DNA of 24,773 nt, taken from positions 1 to 24,773 of the IMG/VR virus record IMGVR_UViG_3300025012_000275. The stretch is one strand, 5' to 3'. The notes under the pieces are model-generated. The model had not been told where the DNA came from. It ran no database searches and saw nothing but the letters and a program-made list of their open reading frames with translations. The DNA is from a virus. The translations under genes and the position numbers were made by a program. Shown piece by piece: positions 6,258-13,726 of the stretch; position 1 is the stretch's first letter; each line of letters opens with the position of its first letter.

Positions 6258-8486
6258 TTAACTCACCAGGATGAATTGAACGGTTTCCGGGTCAATATCC
6301 TTAGCCACCCATAACCAGTGTTTTGTTTTATATTTTATGGTAACGATACTGTTGCCGCTGGCCACGGAAACCGACCCATCTTCATTGAAAGACACGGCCC
6401 CCAAGTTTACCCTGGTACTGTAGTCGTAAGAAAGAATGCCGTAGCAAGGTTCAGCCAGATTTCCGATGCCATTCTTGATTTCAATCTCTTCCGTGAGTTC
6501 CTCTTCCACGATCCCGGCAGGAATAATGATGGCGTTGGTTAGCTCAGAAGTAGATAAAGTGACCAGTTTATCTGCCCAGGGAACGATGCTGGCTGTTATG
6601 TTGTAAGTTTGGTCGTTTATTTCCTTAGCAGACAGCCGGTAGCCCCCGCTGTTGGCCTTGTTAGATATAAAATATTTGTTGTAACCGCTGCGTTTTTCCG
6701 TGGTAGAATTAAACCCGGACGTGGCACTAAGTACGTTTATTTCAATATCCGGCACCACAGTGTTATAAAGATTAGTATTAACTGGCCGCATGGGGAGAGC
6801 TTTAATTACCCCAGACGGGTATGTCTGCACTATGCCCCCAAACTCGTTCACAATAGCTTTGATCCCGGACAAGGGAGAATTGCCAGAAATCTGTACGTCG
6901 TTTGAGGTTACAGATTCATTGGCAGGAATTTCCCAAGTGATATTTTTACCCTTGATGGCGGCAATAGAATTAACCACTTCACTGCAGAGGCCACTTACCA
7001 GATTATTATCTTTAATTTCTGCCGCATGGGGAAAATCCAGGATTACTGAGCCAGATCTCCCGGCCACGGCATATCTCCAGGTTCCCGCTACTTCATTTTT
7101 GGATTTTTCAACCACAATCAAGTGGTATGTGTCGTCTTTAATTTGTATCTCAATCGGGTCGTATACCCCGATATTTTCCCATGCTGTTTCATCGTTTACA
7201 GTTATCTCGCAAGACAAACAGTATTCCAACAGAGAGTGTTGTACTTTGAAACCCGAACACTGAATTTCTGCCCCGGATATTTTTACCAAGAACGATGAAG
7301 ATTCACCCGATCGATCACTCAGAACAGAATATTGCTGACGCAGGGCGGCAGTAAGACTATTTAAATCCTTGATAGCATACCCCTGGGTAAGGGATGCCAG
7401 GATACTTTCCCCCAGGATAGGGTATTTTTGAACCAGAGAAGAAGTTAAGAAGTCAAATACCTTATATGATTGTTTTAAATAAGACGAAACTAGGGGACTG
7501 TCGCCATATTTCTGTAATAAGGCTTTCTTTAACTCCGCCGAAGATCCATAATATTGAGTTAAATATCGCAGCACTACCGGCACATCGCCGTAATGCTGGG
7601 CAAGGACGGCGAGTAGTTGCATGCCGTAGACCTGGATCAGGACGGCGAGTTGGCGGTTGGTGATGTGGTAGGTCTGGTCGAGGATGGAGCGGATCAGATC
7701 GCCGATAAGGCTGTAGGGCTGGGTTAGGTGGGCGAATAACTCGGATGTGTCAGGGATGGTCGGCGCGGCGGATTTGTATGGATGGTCGGCAGCGAGGCTG
7801 CCGACCATGCCCCATTTCCACGCCAGATATCCCTCAATCAGCTGCCTCGTATCTGTACCAACAACACCTGCAACAACAACAATCTCAGCAATTGATCCGT
7901 TGAGCCAGTCAGCGAAAGCTCCAAAGTTTACCCCCAGTGCCATACCAGAGGTCATGCTCTGAAGTCCGGCCGCACCATTAACAATTGAGCCGTTTACCCC
8001 TACACTGGATGAATTACCGTTAAATATGCCGAGAAATATCTGAAATGATGTTGATGCGCTGGCAGTATGGGCCAACCAAGCATCGGCAAATATCGATGGT
8101 TTGTTCACCTGGTTGCCGCGCAATGCCAGCAAATTACGATAGGTGTCATTCTCAACCCATCCATCATATACATACTGTCGTGATCCGGTCGTCCCTGTAT
8201 TGGTATTGGTTTTTGCGACAGTGATTATTGAAACAGGTTGTGGCAATGATATTGTGGGGTTATAAAGATAATCGGCAGTTCCGTCGAACGTAATGATATC
8301 CAATCCATTCAGGCCTCCCGACGTTAATGCTGGCTGATTTGCTGCCGTACCCTGTGAGAAATTTGCAGTAGCACCAGATTTGTTCGCCCACTGGCTGACA
8401 GTAGAACCATTGAGCGTGATTGTACTGGCGTCGCTGGCATCCAGCCAGAGGGCAGTGGTGATTTGGGCAGGGGTCCACAGGGCCAT
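6258..8486 (-). CDS. Chimeric tail hub protein: LamG-like domain, LxQxY repeats, hub domain
   Basis: Long (742 aa) tail-tip protein made of three parts. Residues 1-250: a concanavalin/LamG-like jelly roll (ALWLDASDASTI, SQWANKSG, IITFDGTADYL, IAEIVVV, EGYLAWKWG, AADHPYK), a domain common in phage tail proteins and probably glycan-binding. Residues about 253-391: ten imperfect repeats, mostly 12-16 residues, of the form LxQxY. Residues about 398-742: a hub-like region (ISGAEIQCSGFKV, LSCEITVND, AWENIGVYDPIEIQI, YHLIVVEKS) resembling gp27/late-control-type baseplate hubs. Base composition shifts from GC-rich to AT-richer within the repeats (about 7600), a sign that the N-terminal module was acquired. 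Start ATG overlaps the previous stop (TAATG). Confidence 0.8.
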   Translation of the reverse strand: MALWTPAQITTALWLDASDASTITLNGSTVSQWANKSGATANFSQGTAANQPALTSGGLNGLDIITFDGTADYLYNPTISLPQPVSIITVAKTNTNTGTTGSRQYVYDGWVENDTYRNLLALRGNQVNKPSIFADAWLAHTASASTSFQIFLGIFNGNSSSVGVNGSIVNGAAGLQSMTSGMALGVNFGAFADWLNGSIAEIVVVAGVVGTDTRQLIEGYLAWKWGMVGSLAADHPYKSAAPTIPDTSELFAHLTQPYSLIGDLIRSILDQTYHITNRQLAVLIQVYGMQLLAVLAQHYGDVPVVLRYLTQYYGSSAELKKALLQKYGDSPLVSSYLKQSYKVFDFLTSSLVQKYPILGESILASLTQGYAIKDLNSLTAALRQQYSVLSDRSGESSSFLVKISGAEIQCSGFKVQHSLLEYCLSCEITVNDETAWENIGVYDPIEIQIKDDTYHLIVVEKSKNEVAGTWRYAVAGRSGSVILDFPHAAEIKDNNLVSGLCSEVVNSIAAIKGKNITWEIPANESVTSNDVQISGNSPLSGIKAIVNEFGGIVQTYPSGVIKALPMRPVNTNLYNTVVPDIEINVLSATSGFNSTTEKRSGYNKYFISNKANSGGYRLSAKEINDQTYNITASIVPWADKLVTLSTSELTNAIIIPAGIVEEELTEEIEIKNGIGNLAEPCYGILSYDYSTRVNLGAVSFNEDGSVSVASGNSIVTIKYKTKHWLWVAKDIDPETVQFILVS
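7314..7730 (-). repeat. Ten-copy LxQxY coding repeat array
   Basis: Codes for residues about 253-391 of the hub chimera. Successive units begin LTQPY, LDQTY, LIQVY, LAQHY, LTQYY, LLQKY, LKQSY, LVQKY, LTQGY and LRQQY, spaced mostly 12-16 residues. The first three or four units lie in GC-rich DNA and the rest in AT-richer DNA. The repeats are degenerate at DNA level, although AGGACGGCGAGT occurs twice near 7603 and 7639. Confidence 0.75.
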
Positions 8487-8854
8487 TAAAGATCCCCTCG
8501 CACGATATACTCAGTATGTCCGCACATTCCATCACGCCACGGCTGGTCGGTGGCCGGTCGATTTTGGCACTGGATAGCATGCGTAGCAGTAGTTGTCATG
8601 TCGCCTCGATCGAGGGGTACAATGACCGCCAGTTTGCCACATACTGAGCATTTGATTATGTTGTCTGGTCGCCGCTGTTGTGTCGGGGAAATTCTCGGTT
8701 CTTCTGTGAACCGACCACTACTAATAAGCGCAACATCAATCTTTGCGATGACATCCAACAATGACGCGCCGGAATCTAGCTCAGACTGGAGTAATGATTT
8801 GGTGTTTTGCAAATCTCTTACTGAAAACACGTTAGAATTCATCAGCATACCCAT
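8486..8854 (-). CDS. 122-aa zinc-finger protein in tail-tip cluster
   Basis: The N-terminal part looks helical (SVRDLQNTKSLLQSELDSG) and the C-terminal part holds a likely zinc site: CSVCGK, then His about 22 residues on, IQCQN and GMCGH. No family recognised. It sits between a Cys-rich tail-tip protein and the hub chimera, with a TAATG overlap to the latter. Start could be 8854 (used here, GGAAAA ahead) or ATG 8842, which overlaps the upstream stop. It may be a tail assembly factor rather than a virion part; this is speculation. Confidence 0.65.
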   Translation of the reverse strand: MGMLMNSNVFSVRDLQNTKSLLQSELDSGASLLDVIAKIDVALISSGRFTEEPRISPTQQRRPDNIIKCSVCGKLAVIVPLDRGDMTTTATHAIQCQNRPATDQPWRDGMCGHTEYIVRGDL

Positions 8855-10632
8855 TTTTCCAATCTGGTATAATTAATTATAAACCATGCGCCCCAAAAAC
8901 TATTTTCGGAATTGATGGTGGAATGGAAACCAACTTTTCGGGTGTAATAAACATCAAAACCACCTACCGAGCACTCTCCACATTCCATGCACAGCGGCGG
9001 GTAATCAAAACATTGTCCGGCTATCTGATCCTGTGGCGGCGGTGCTGAACGTATTTCCTCACATCGAGCTATCGCCGCCGCCCGCGTTGAAAAAATACCA
9101 TAATATCCATCACCCAAGCCTGATTGCTGGGTGATTCTGTACTGGCCGGAAATTCCGATATCAGTATGATTCGCTACCGAGCCCCATGCGCCGGTACCAA
9201 CAAAAACATCTGGACAACCAAAACTACCGATCCCTCCAGTTTTTATAAAAACTTGTTGCCATACGCCATTTGTTGAGCGAACACCGCCGTTGACAACACT
9301 ACAACCATCAGTGACCTCGATCGGGGCAAAGCCGCAGGCATCCCCTGTAAATACTCTAATGTATGGAACATCTGTAATAGCATCCCGAAGACTTTGGCCA
9401 TCAAACGAAAATCCGTTACCTCTTACTGACCAATAATATGGAGTAACACCACCAATTACGGCTACAGTACCAGAGGTATTGTCGGCCAAAACCTCAACTG
9501 AATTCTCGCGATCCCAGACAATTGGCGTAGCATCCTCGCAGCAGTTCTGCGGACGAATTATTGTTTCTTCATATCGAGTTCCACAACCTGCCGGAGTAAT
9601 GGGGCCAAGGCCAATAAACTCAATAGGCCCCGCCCAATCAGCAGTTAATCTTGCCCTGGTTACTTCATCGAGATCTTTTCCGCCTTCAATACGCGAAGTT
9701 CGTACCTTGCAGCCATCATGCTGGCCATCCACACAGCATTTTTCGCGATAAAACCAAGGCTCCGTAACGGGGGAACCGGCAGGGGCCAGTGGAAAATAAT
9801 CAATACAGCCATATTCCTGTACCGGATCTGGTGGTGGCTCTGGTTCTGGGTCGTCGTCTGGTATTCCGGTTTTACTTTGTTCCCACCCGCATACTTCGGC
9901 CAGGGTAGTTTCGTCTTCGTCAACTGGCGGAGTGGTATCACACGAATAGACTTGGTAGTGGTAAAAGGCCAGGGCCACGGCATCCTGTGTCTTTCCCAGA
10001 TCAGAACCAACGTAATTGGGGACACCAGGAATCTCAACAGTAACCAAATCTTCAACTGTATGAAATTCGGCACGAATGGTACCGGTACATTTTCCGTCCC
10101 AAAATAAAGTGTTGCCCTTAACCCGAATAATGGGGGGGTTAATTGCCCCGGTCTTATTAATTACTGACCCCATCCAGGAACAAGATAAACTAGAACGAAC
10201 TGGTAATGTTAAGGTTACGGACGAGGAATCCTTCACATCAACAGTGATCACAATACTTTTTTCGTTAACCACTGTCTCTAAGATCTTGCCAGCGCTTAAA
10301 CGCAAAACATAGGGTAAATCAGGGTGACTGCGTACTATTCGCAAATCAACTTGGTAAGTTCCGGTCAATCTGCGTTCACAGGCAGACAGATCAGCGTCAG
10401 TTTTTTCCAGTACTTCCCCCATGTCGGCAGGGGGTTCTTCCTTTGGCTCTTTCCCGGTTACGATGGGATCTTTGCAAGGGGTCAAGTCAAACAATTCATC
10501 GATGATTTCTGCCACCTCTCCTGCTGTCAAAGGCTCATCTTTTACTTGTTCGATAATCAGCCAATAGCCGTCTTCCGGGGCTAGGTTTTCTGATGCGGTG
10601 CAGGTGACTATTATATTCTGGGCAATGGTCAT
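8842..10632 (-). CDS. 596-aa Cys-rich tail-tip protein (paralog 3)
   Basis: Third and largest of three tandem related tail-tip proteins. The N-terminal half shares their layout: a YWLIIEQ start, SHPDLPYVL (near residue 100), a short beta stretch, LSCSWMGS, INPPIIRVKGNTL and GTIRAEFHTV. A proline-rich acidic linker (PEPEPPPDP, about residues 262-270) leads to a C-terminal half with many Cys (KCCVDG, QNCCED, CMECGEC) and a segment (YYWSVRGNGF) that looks like an Ig-type or cadherin-like beta domain. No export signal. Likely exposed on the tail tip and involved in host contact (inference from place and domain style). Start ATG overlaps the upstream stop in ATGA. Confidence 0.7.
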   Translation of the reverse strand: MTIAQNIIVTCTASENLAPEDGYWLIIEQVKDEPLTAGEVAEIIDELFDLTPCKDPIVTGKEPKEEPPADMGEVLEKTDADLSACERRLTGTYQVDLRIVRSHPDLPYVLRLSAGKILETVVNEKSIVITVDVKDSSSVTLTLPVRSSLSCSWMGSVINKTGAINPPIIRVKGNTLFWDGKCTGTIRAEFHTVEDLVTVEIPGVPNYVGSDLGKTQDAVALAFYHYQVYSCDTTPPVDEDETTLAEVCGWEQSKTGIPDDDPEPEPPPDPVQEYGCIDYFPLAPAGSPVTEPWFYREKCCVDGQHDGCKVRTSRIEGGKDLDEVTRARLTADWAGPIEFIGLGPITPAGCGTRYEETIIRPQNCCEDATPIVWDRENSVEVLADNTSGTVAVIGGVTPYYWSVRGNGFSFDGQSLRDAITDVPYIRVFTGDACGFAPIEVTDGCSVVNGGVRSTNGVWQQVFIKTGGIGSFGCPDVFVGTGAWGSVANHTDIGISGQYRITQQSGLGDGYYGIFSTRAAAIARCEEIRSAPPPQDQIAGQCFDYPPLCMECGECSVGGFDVYYTRKVGFHSTINSENSFWGAWFIINYTRLEKWVC

Positions 10633-11615
10633 ACGATTCCAAATCCCCCCATCGGGGCAGCCACTACTTTTTGCCCGCTGATGTCAACACAATATTTCAT
10701 GGGGTCAGCCCCGTCCCAAATGGCTATAATAGTATTTTCTTTGCAAGTAGAGTAATAAACTTTTCTCAGTGATATGTCTTTACACAGCAGAACAATGGTG
10801 CCATACATATCTGGGCACATGGCCAAGGCATCTTTTACACATTGGGGGATGTCCAATCGTAGTTGATCAGTGTCTGTGCTGCCATCAGGTTCCAGCCAGG
10901 ATGCAGTAACGGTGTTTTCCAGATTCTCGATCTTATATCCGTTTAACCGAGTAGTCTTTTTTGGCACATAGACCATGATGCCGTCTGACTTGTATTCTTC
11001 TTTTTCCTGTTCCTGCAGGGCCTTTGATTCTTCTTCGGTTAATTCCTCTATAGTTAACGGTTTACTGAGGATCATTTCAGAAACGTAGTACCCGCCCACT
11101 GCCGTACCCTTTACTCGCAATCCACCAAACACTGTCGAAGAAAATTTGAGATAGTTACCAAAAATAGTGATTTCTGGAGTAGGGATCTCGTCCCCGTACC
11201 TATTATAGCAGGGAGTTTCCCACGCCACTGTGGTATCTTCCATATAATAGGTTAAATCTATCTTATCTGCGTTATTGACGAAAAGTGAAAATTCTTTGTC
11301 TTTGCGGATTCGGGTTTTCGGGCCAATGGTGCCGATAGCGGGAGACAGGCCGTAGACAAGATCCGGGCTACTTGGCCACGCGTAAAAGCCCAACCACACA
11401 TAAATATCACTTCCCGCAAAACCAATCGGGCATCCTGGCGGACGCAGGGTTTGTGCCGATTTGCCGGTAACGGCGGCAGTCCACATCTTATAAATGTCTC
11501 GTGCACTGGCATAGTAAGAAAGACGTGATGGCACAACCTGTTCCAGTCGCACCCAAACGTCGTTTACAGGGGGGTCCTGGTTGGATATCGTGACTGTGAT
11601 TGACTCGTTCGCCAT
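10629..11615 (-). CDS. 328-aa tail-tip protein (paralog 2)
   Basis: Second of three tandem paralogs. Seen: the beta start ITVTISNQDPPVNDVWVRLEQ, SSPDLVYGL (near residue 100), KDKEFSLFV, IDLTYYMEDTTVAW, PTPEITIFGNYLKFSS and FGGLRVKGTAVGGYYV, which line up with the equivalent parts of its neighbours. A Glu/Lys-rich stretch (ESKALQEQEKEEYK) precedes a distinct C-terminal domain with several Cys. I chose ATG 11615, which overlaps the upstream stop as TGATG with GAGG eight bases before it, over the TTG one codon earlier. Probable virion component of the tail tip; no catalytic motif is seen. Confidence 0.7.
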   Translation of the reverse strand: MANESITVTISNQDPPVNDVWVRLEQVVPSRLSYYASARDIYKMWTAAVTGKSAQTLRPPGCPIGFAGSDIYVWLGFYAWPSSPDLVYGLSPAIGTIGPKTRIRKDKEFSLFVNNADKIDLTYYMEDTTVAWETPCYNRYGDEIPTPEITIFGNYLKFSSTVFGGLRVKGTAVGGYYVSEMILSKPLTIEELTEEESKALQEQEKEEYKSDGIMVYVPKKTTRLNGYKIENLENTVTASWLEPDGSTDTDQLRLDIPQCVKDALAMCPDMYGTIVLLCKDISLRKVYYSTCKENTIIAIWDGADPMKYCVDISGQKVVAAPMGGFGIV

Positions 11616-12355
11616 CAAATTGCCTCTAAACCAGTACAGTAATCAATATCAACGTATTCATCTTCCGGGTCCACATGGTCAGGGGGCTGGTAACTGTCAG
11701 GAATATCTAAATGGCCGTCAATATCATAATTACATTCGCCGTTTTCAGTTCCGTCCGGGTGTTTTATTTCTATTACTTTGTTGCCGCCGTTCCATATTGC
11801 GTAGACGTGGGACTGGATTTTATTTTCTATTGCGCCGGGGCGGGGTTCCATTGATAAAGAGTATTTATGAACACATACTTTATAAAATACTGCCAGGGTT
11901 CCGTATACCCGCTGCGAAAGAATAATCTTTTTATTATCAATCCGTATGCTAGGTTGGTTCAATGCTTCCCCATCACGTGACCAAGCACCCCCGACCCAGG
12001 AAAAATTAGTAATAGATAATGCCGGGTATCTGGTTTCAAGCTCTGATTTTAAATCGCACTGAATAACTTCACGAAAATCTAATTCAAATATCTGGCGCGG
12101 CCCTAACTCACCCCAGGAACAATCGGCAAAATACTGAAGATCCGGCCTACTGGGATAAGCATAAATGGTACGTGGCGCAAGGGTCGGGCATTTTGGCTCA
12201 GGTGGCTTGCCCTGAAACATTAAATGGTTGATAAACTGGTACAACGCAAACTTAGTAATATACCCGGTATAGGGGTCCCATGGCTCCTGTTCAAGTAGAA
12301 CGAAATCACGGGTATCCCTATAGTTGGATATATTAATAATGAGACTGTTGTTCAT
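11615..12355 (-). CDS. 246-aa tail-tip protein (paralog 1)
   Basis: First and shortest of the three tandem paralogs. Seen: LIINISNYRDTRDFVLLEQEP at the N terminus, SRPDLQYFAD, ELDFREVIQCDL, ITNFSWVGGAWSRDG, NQPSIRIDNKKIILS and RVYGTLAVFYKV, in the same order as in the 328- and 596-aa proteins. The C-terminal tail is short and acidic (DHVDPEDEYVDIDY). Its start overlaps the upstream stop as TAATG. Probably a structural part of the distal tail. Function is not shown by the sequence. Confidence 0.7.
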   Translation of the reverse strand: MNNSLIINISNYRDTRDFVLLEQEPWDPYTGYITKFALYQFINHLMFQGKPPEPKCPTLAPRTIYAYPSRPDLQYFADCSWGELGPRQIFELDFREVIQCDLKSELETRYPALSITNFSWVGGAWSRDGEALNQPSIRIDNKKIILSQRVYGTLAVFYKVCVHKYSLSMEPRPGAIENKIQSHVYAIWNGGNKVIEIKHPDGTENGECNYDIDGHLDIPDSYQPPDHVDPEDEYVDIDYCTGLEAI

Positions 12356-13347
12356 TATGCCTCGCCGGTGAACACCAGATTAACGTAATTGCCACTGTAC
12401 GAAGTAGCCCCGGCAGGAACAGTTCGTACTTCGAAAATTGGGATGGCGGCAGGATGGGTCTGGAACACGATAGTGTTTCCCGTAGCCCAAGTCCCGCCAA
12501 ACCCGTCAAATTCCAGGGTAAAATAAGGAAGACTGAAATTAGGGTTATTTGGGGCAAAGTCTGTAGTTATATCGCCAGAACCTACTGACCCAACAGTGTC
12601 GCCCACCACACTAAACGTGGTTGCGTTTAACATAGTCAGGGTCCAGGTCTGCTCGATAGTGGACTTGTTGTTCATGATCAGGGGAAAACCGCCCTCATCA
12701 AAGGTACCGGCAGCGGACGTTTCGACCCAGTTATCAACCACACATTTTAGGTCTTCTGACGATGGCTTATAGATCGAAGCCACCTTGCTTCCTGCTGCAT
12801 AAACGTTGGATAGGGCAGAATCCATGGTGATAGTGACCCTGTTATCAACAACAGAGGGAGTGCCCGAAATCACCCTGGTTTCTTCATTGCCGGTAACAGA
12901 CGAGGGGGTTGCTTTATCTGATACCCGTATGGTTAACGCGTCCCGGAAAATGGTGGCCAGAGCAGCTGTTTCAACGTCAACCACCAAAGTAGTGCCGGAT
13001 TGAGAAACGAGGACACCGGCCCCAAATTTGTCCTCAGAACCGGCAAGATCGCCCTGGGTATTTCTCTGGGTGCCAACTACAAAGTGCTGTCGATCAGCAG
13101 CGGGGGTGACGGCCTCAAGGAAAATACCGGGAAAGTATAAAATGTCGCTATTGTTGGCGTTTAACTTTGCAAATACTTTACGGTATTTGGTAGACCCTGC
13201 ATCACGTTCTGCCTTGGGTACGTTGGGCCAAACATTTTGAACCACATTGGTGGTTATCGGGAGATGTGAAATTCTCCCGCCGTTGGCACTGGTGTCGTTA
13301 ATGGTAGCGGGGTAAAAAAACTGCAGATCGGCATCAGTAATGGCCAT
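12355..13347 (-). CDS. 330-aa distal tail protein
   Basis: Beta-rich structural protein between the tape-measure-proximal genes and the tail-tip paralogs. Seen: start AITDADLQFFYPATINDTSANGGR, then TTNVVQNVWPNVPKAERDAG and KYRKVFAKLNANN, a layout I associate with distal tail proteins of siphophages, including Mu-like ones. It is followed by alternating Thr/Val-rich strands and a C-terminal jelly-roll-like stretch (YFTLEFDG, NTIVFQTHPAAIPI). No Cys cluster, one Cys only. Tail-tip ring or hub-adjacent role is inferred from position. Start is one base after the preceding gene. Confidence 0.7.
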   Translation of the reverse strand: MAITDADLQFFYPATINDTSANGGRISHLPITTNVVQNVWPNVPKAERDAGSTKYRKVFAKLNANNSDILYFPGIFLEAVTPAADRQHFVVGTQRNTQGDLAGSEDKFGAGVLVSQSGTTLVVDVETAALATIFRDALTIRVSDKATPSSVTGNEETRVISGTPSVVDNRVTITMDSALSNVYAAGSKVASIYKPSSEDLKCVVDNWVETSAAGTFDEGGFPLIMNNKSTIEQTWTLTMLNATTFSVVGDTVGSVGSGDITTDFAPNNPNFSLPYFTLEFDGFGGTWATGNTIVFQTHPAAIPIFEVRTVPAGATSYSGNYVNLVFTGEA

Positions 13348-13348
13348 A

Positions 13349-13726
13349 TCAAACCTCCAATAGGGTTATTTGCCCGATAAACTTTTTTGTGTCACTTTCC
13401 AATTCAAACTGGTGCAAGGGGGATAAACTCTTGGTATCTATTACGTAGACATCGTATAATGTCCCCCGGTAATTTAAAATAAGCGGAATACCAGTGCTCT
13501 GCATGGACTTTATCTGATCAATGGTGGATTTGCACCACATTCCCTGGAGTGCCCCATCTTTATTTTGGCTGCCGAGGGTAAAGGACCTGCCGCCTTGCAA
13601 GGGCAAAACTTTAATCGACGATCCGCCATCGAGCGATATTTTCTGATCATAGAGCAGATTATCGGCAGTCTCCAACCCCGCCAAATACATGTTGTCGTTA
13701 ATGACCACTCCTCCAAGGGTTATCAT
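13349..13726 (-). CDS. 125-aa distal tail protein candidate
   Basis: Directly follows the tape measure gene with an ATGA overlap, the position of the small distal-tail protein in siphophages. Seen: ITLGGVVINDNMYLAGLE at the N terminus, SIKVLPLQGGRSFTLGS, IPLILNYRGTLYDVYVID and HQFELESDTKKFIGQITLLEV, a pattern of beta strands fitting a small barrel. Likely forms or helps form the first ring below the tail tube. No specific family is claimed. Confidence 0.7.
   Translation of the reverse strand: MITLGGVVINDNMYLAGLETADNLLYDQKISLDGGSSIKVLPLQGGRSFTLGSQNKDGALQGMWCKSTIDQIKSMQSTGIPLILNYRGTLYDVYVIDTKSLSPLHQFELESDTKKFIGQITLLEV

Noticed and set aside
6790-7263. 157-aa plus-strand frame opposite the hub gene
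   Set aside because: Antisense shadow of the hub domain; the minus frame is continuous over 742 codons with recognisable domains.
9660-10073. 137-aa minus-strand frame overlapping the 596-aa gene in another frame
   Set aside because: Basic, aromatic-rich translation with no coupling, contained in a better supported gene.
9718-10107. 129-aa plus-strand frame opposite the 596-aa tail-tip gene
   Set aside because: It lies fully antisense to a gene with overlapping start/stop coupling, has low-complexity Trp/Val-rich translation and no ribosome binding site context.
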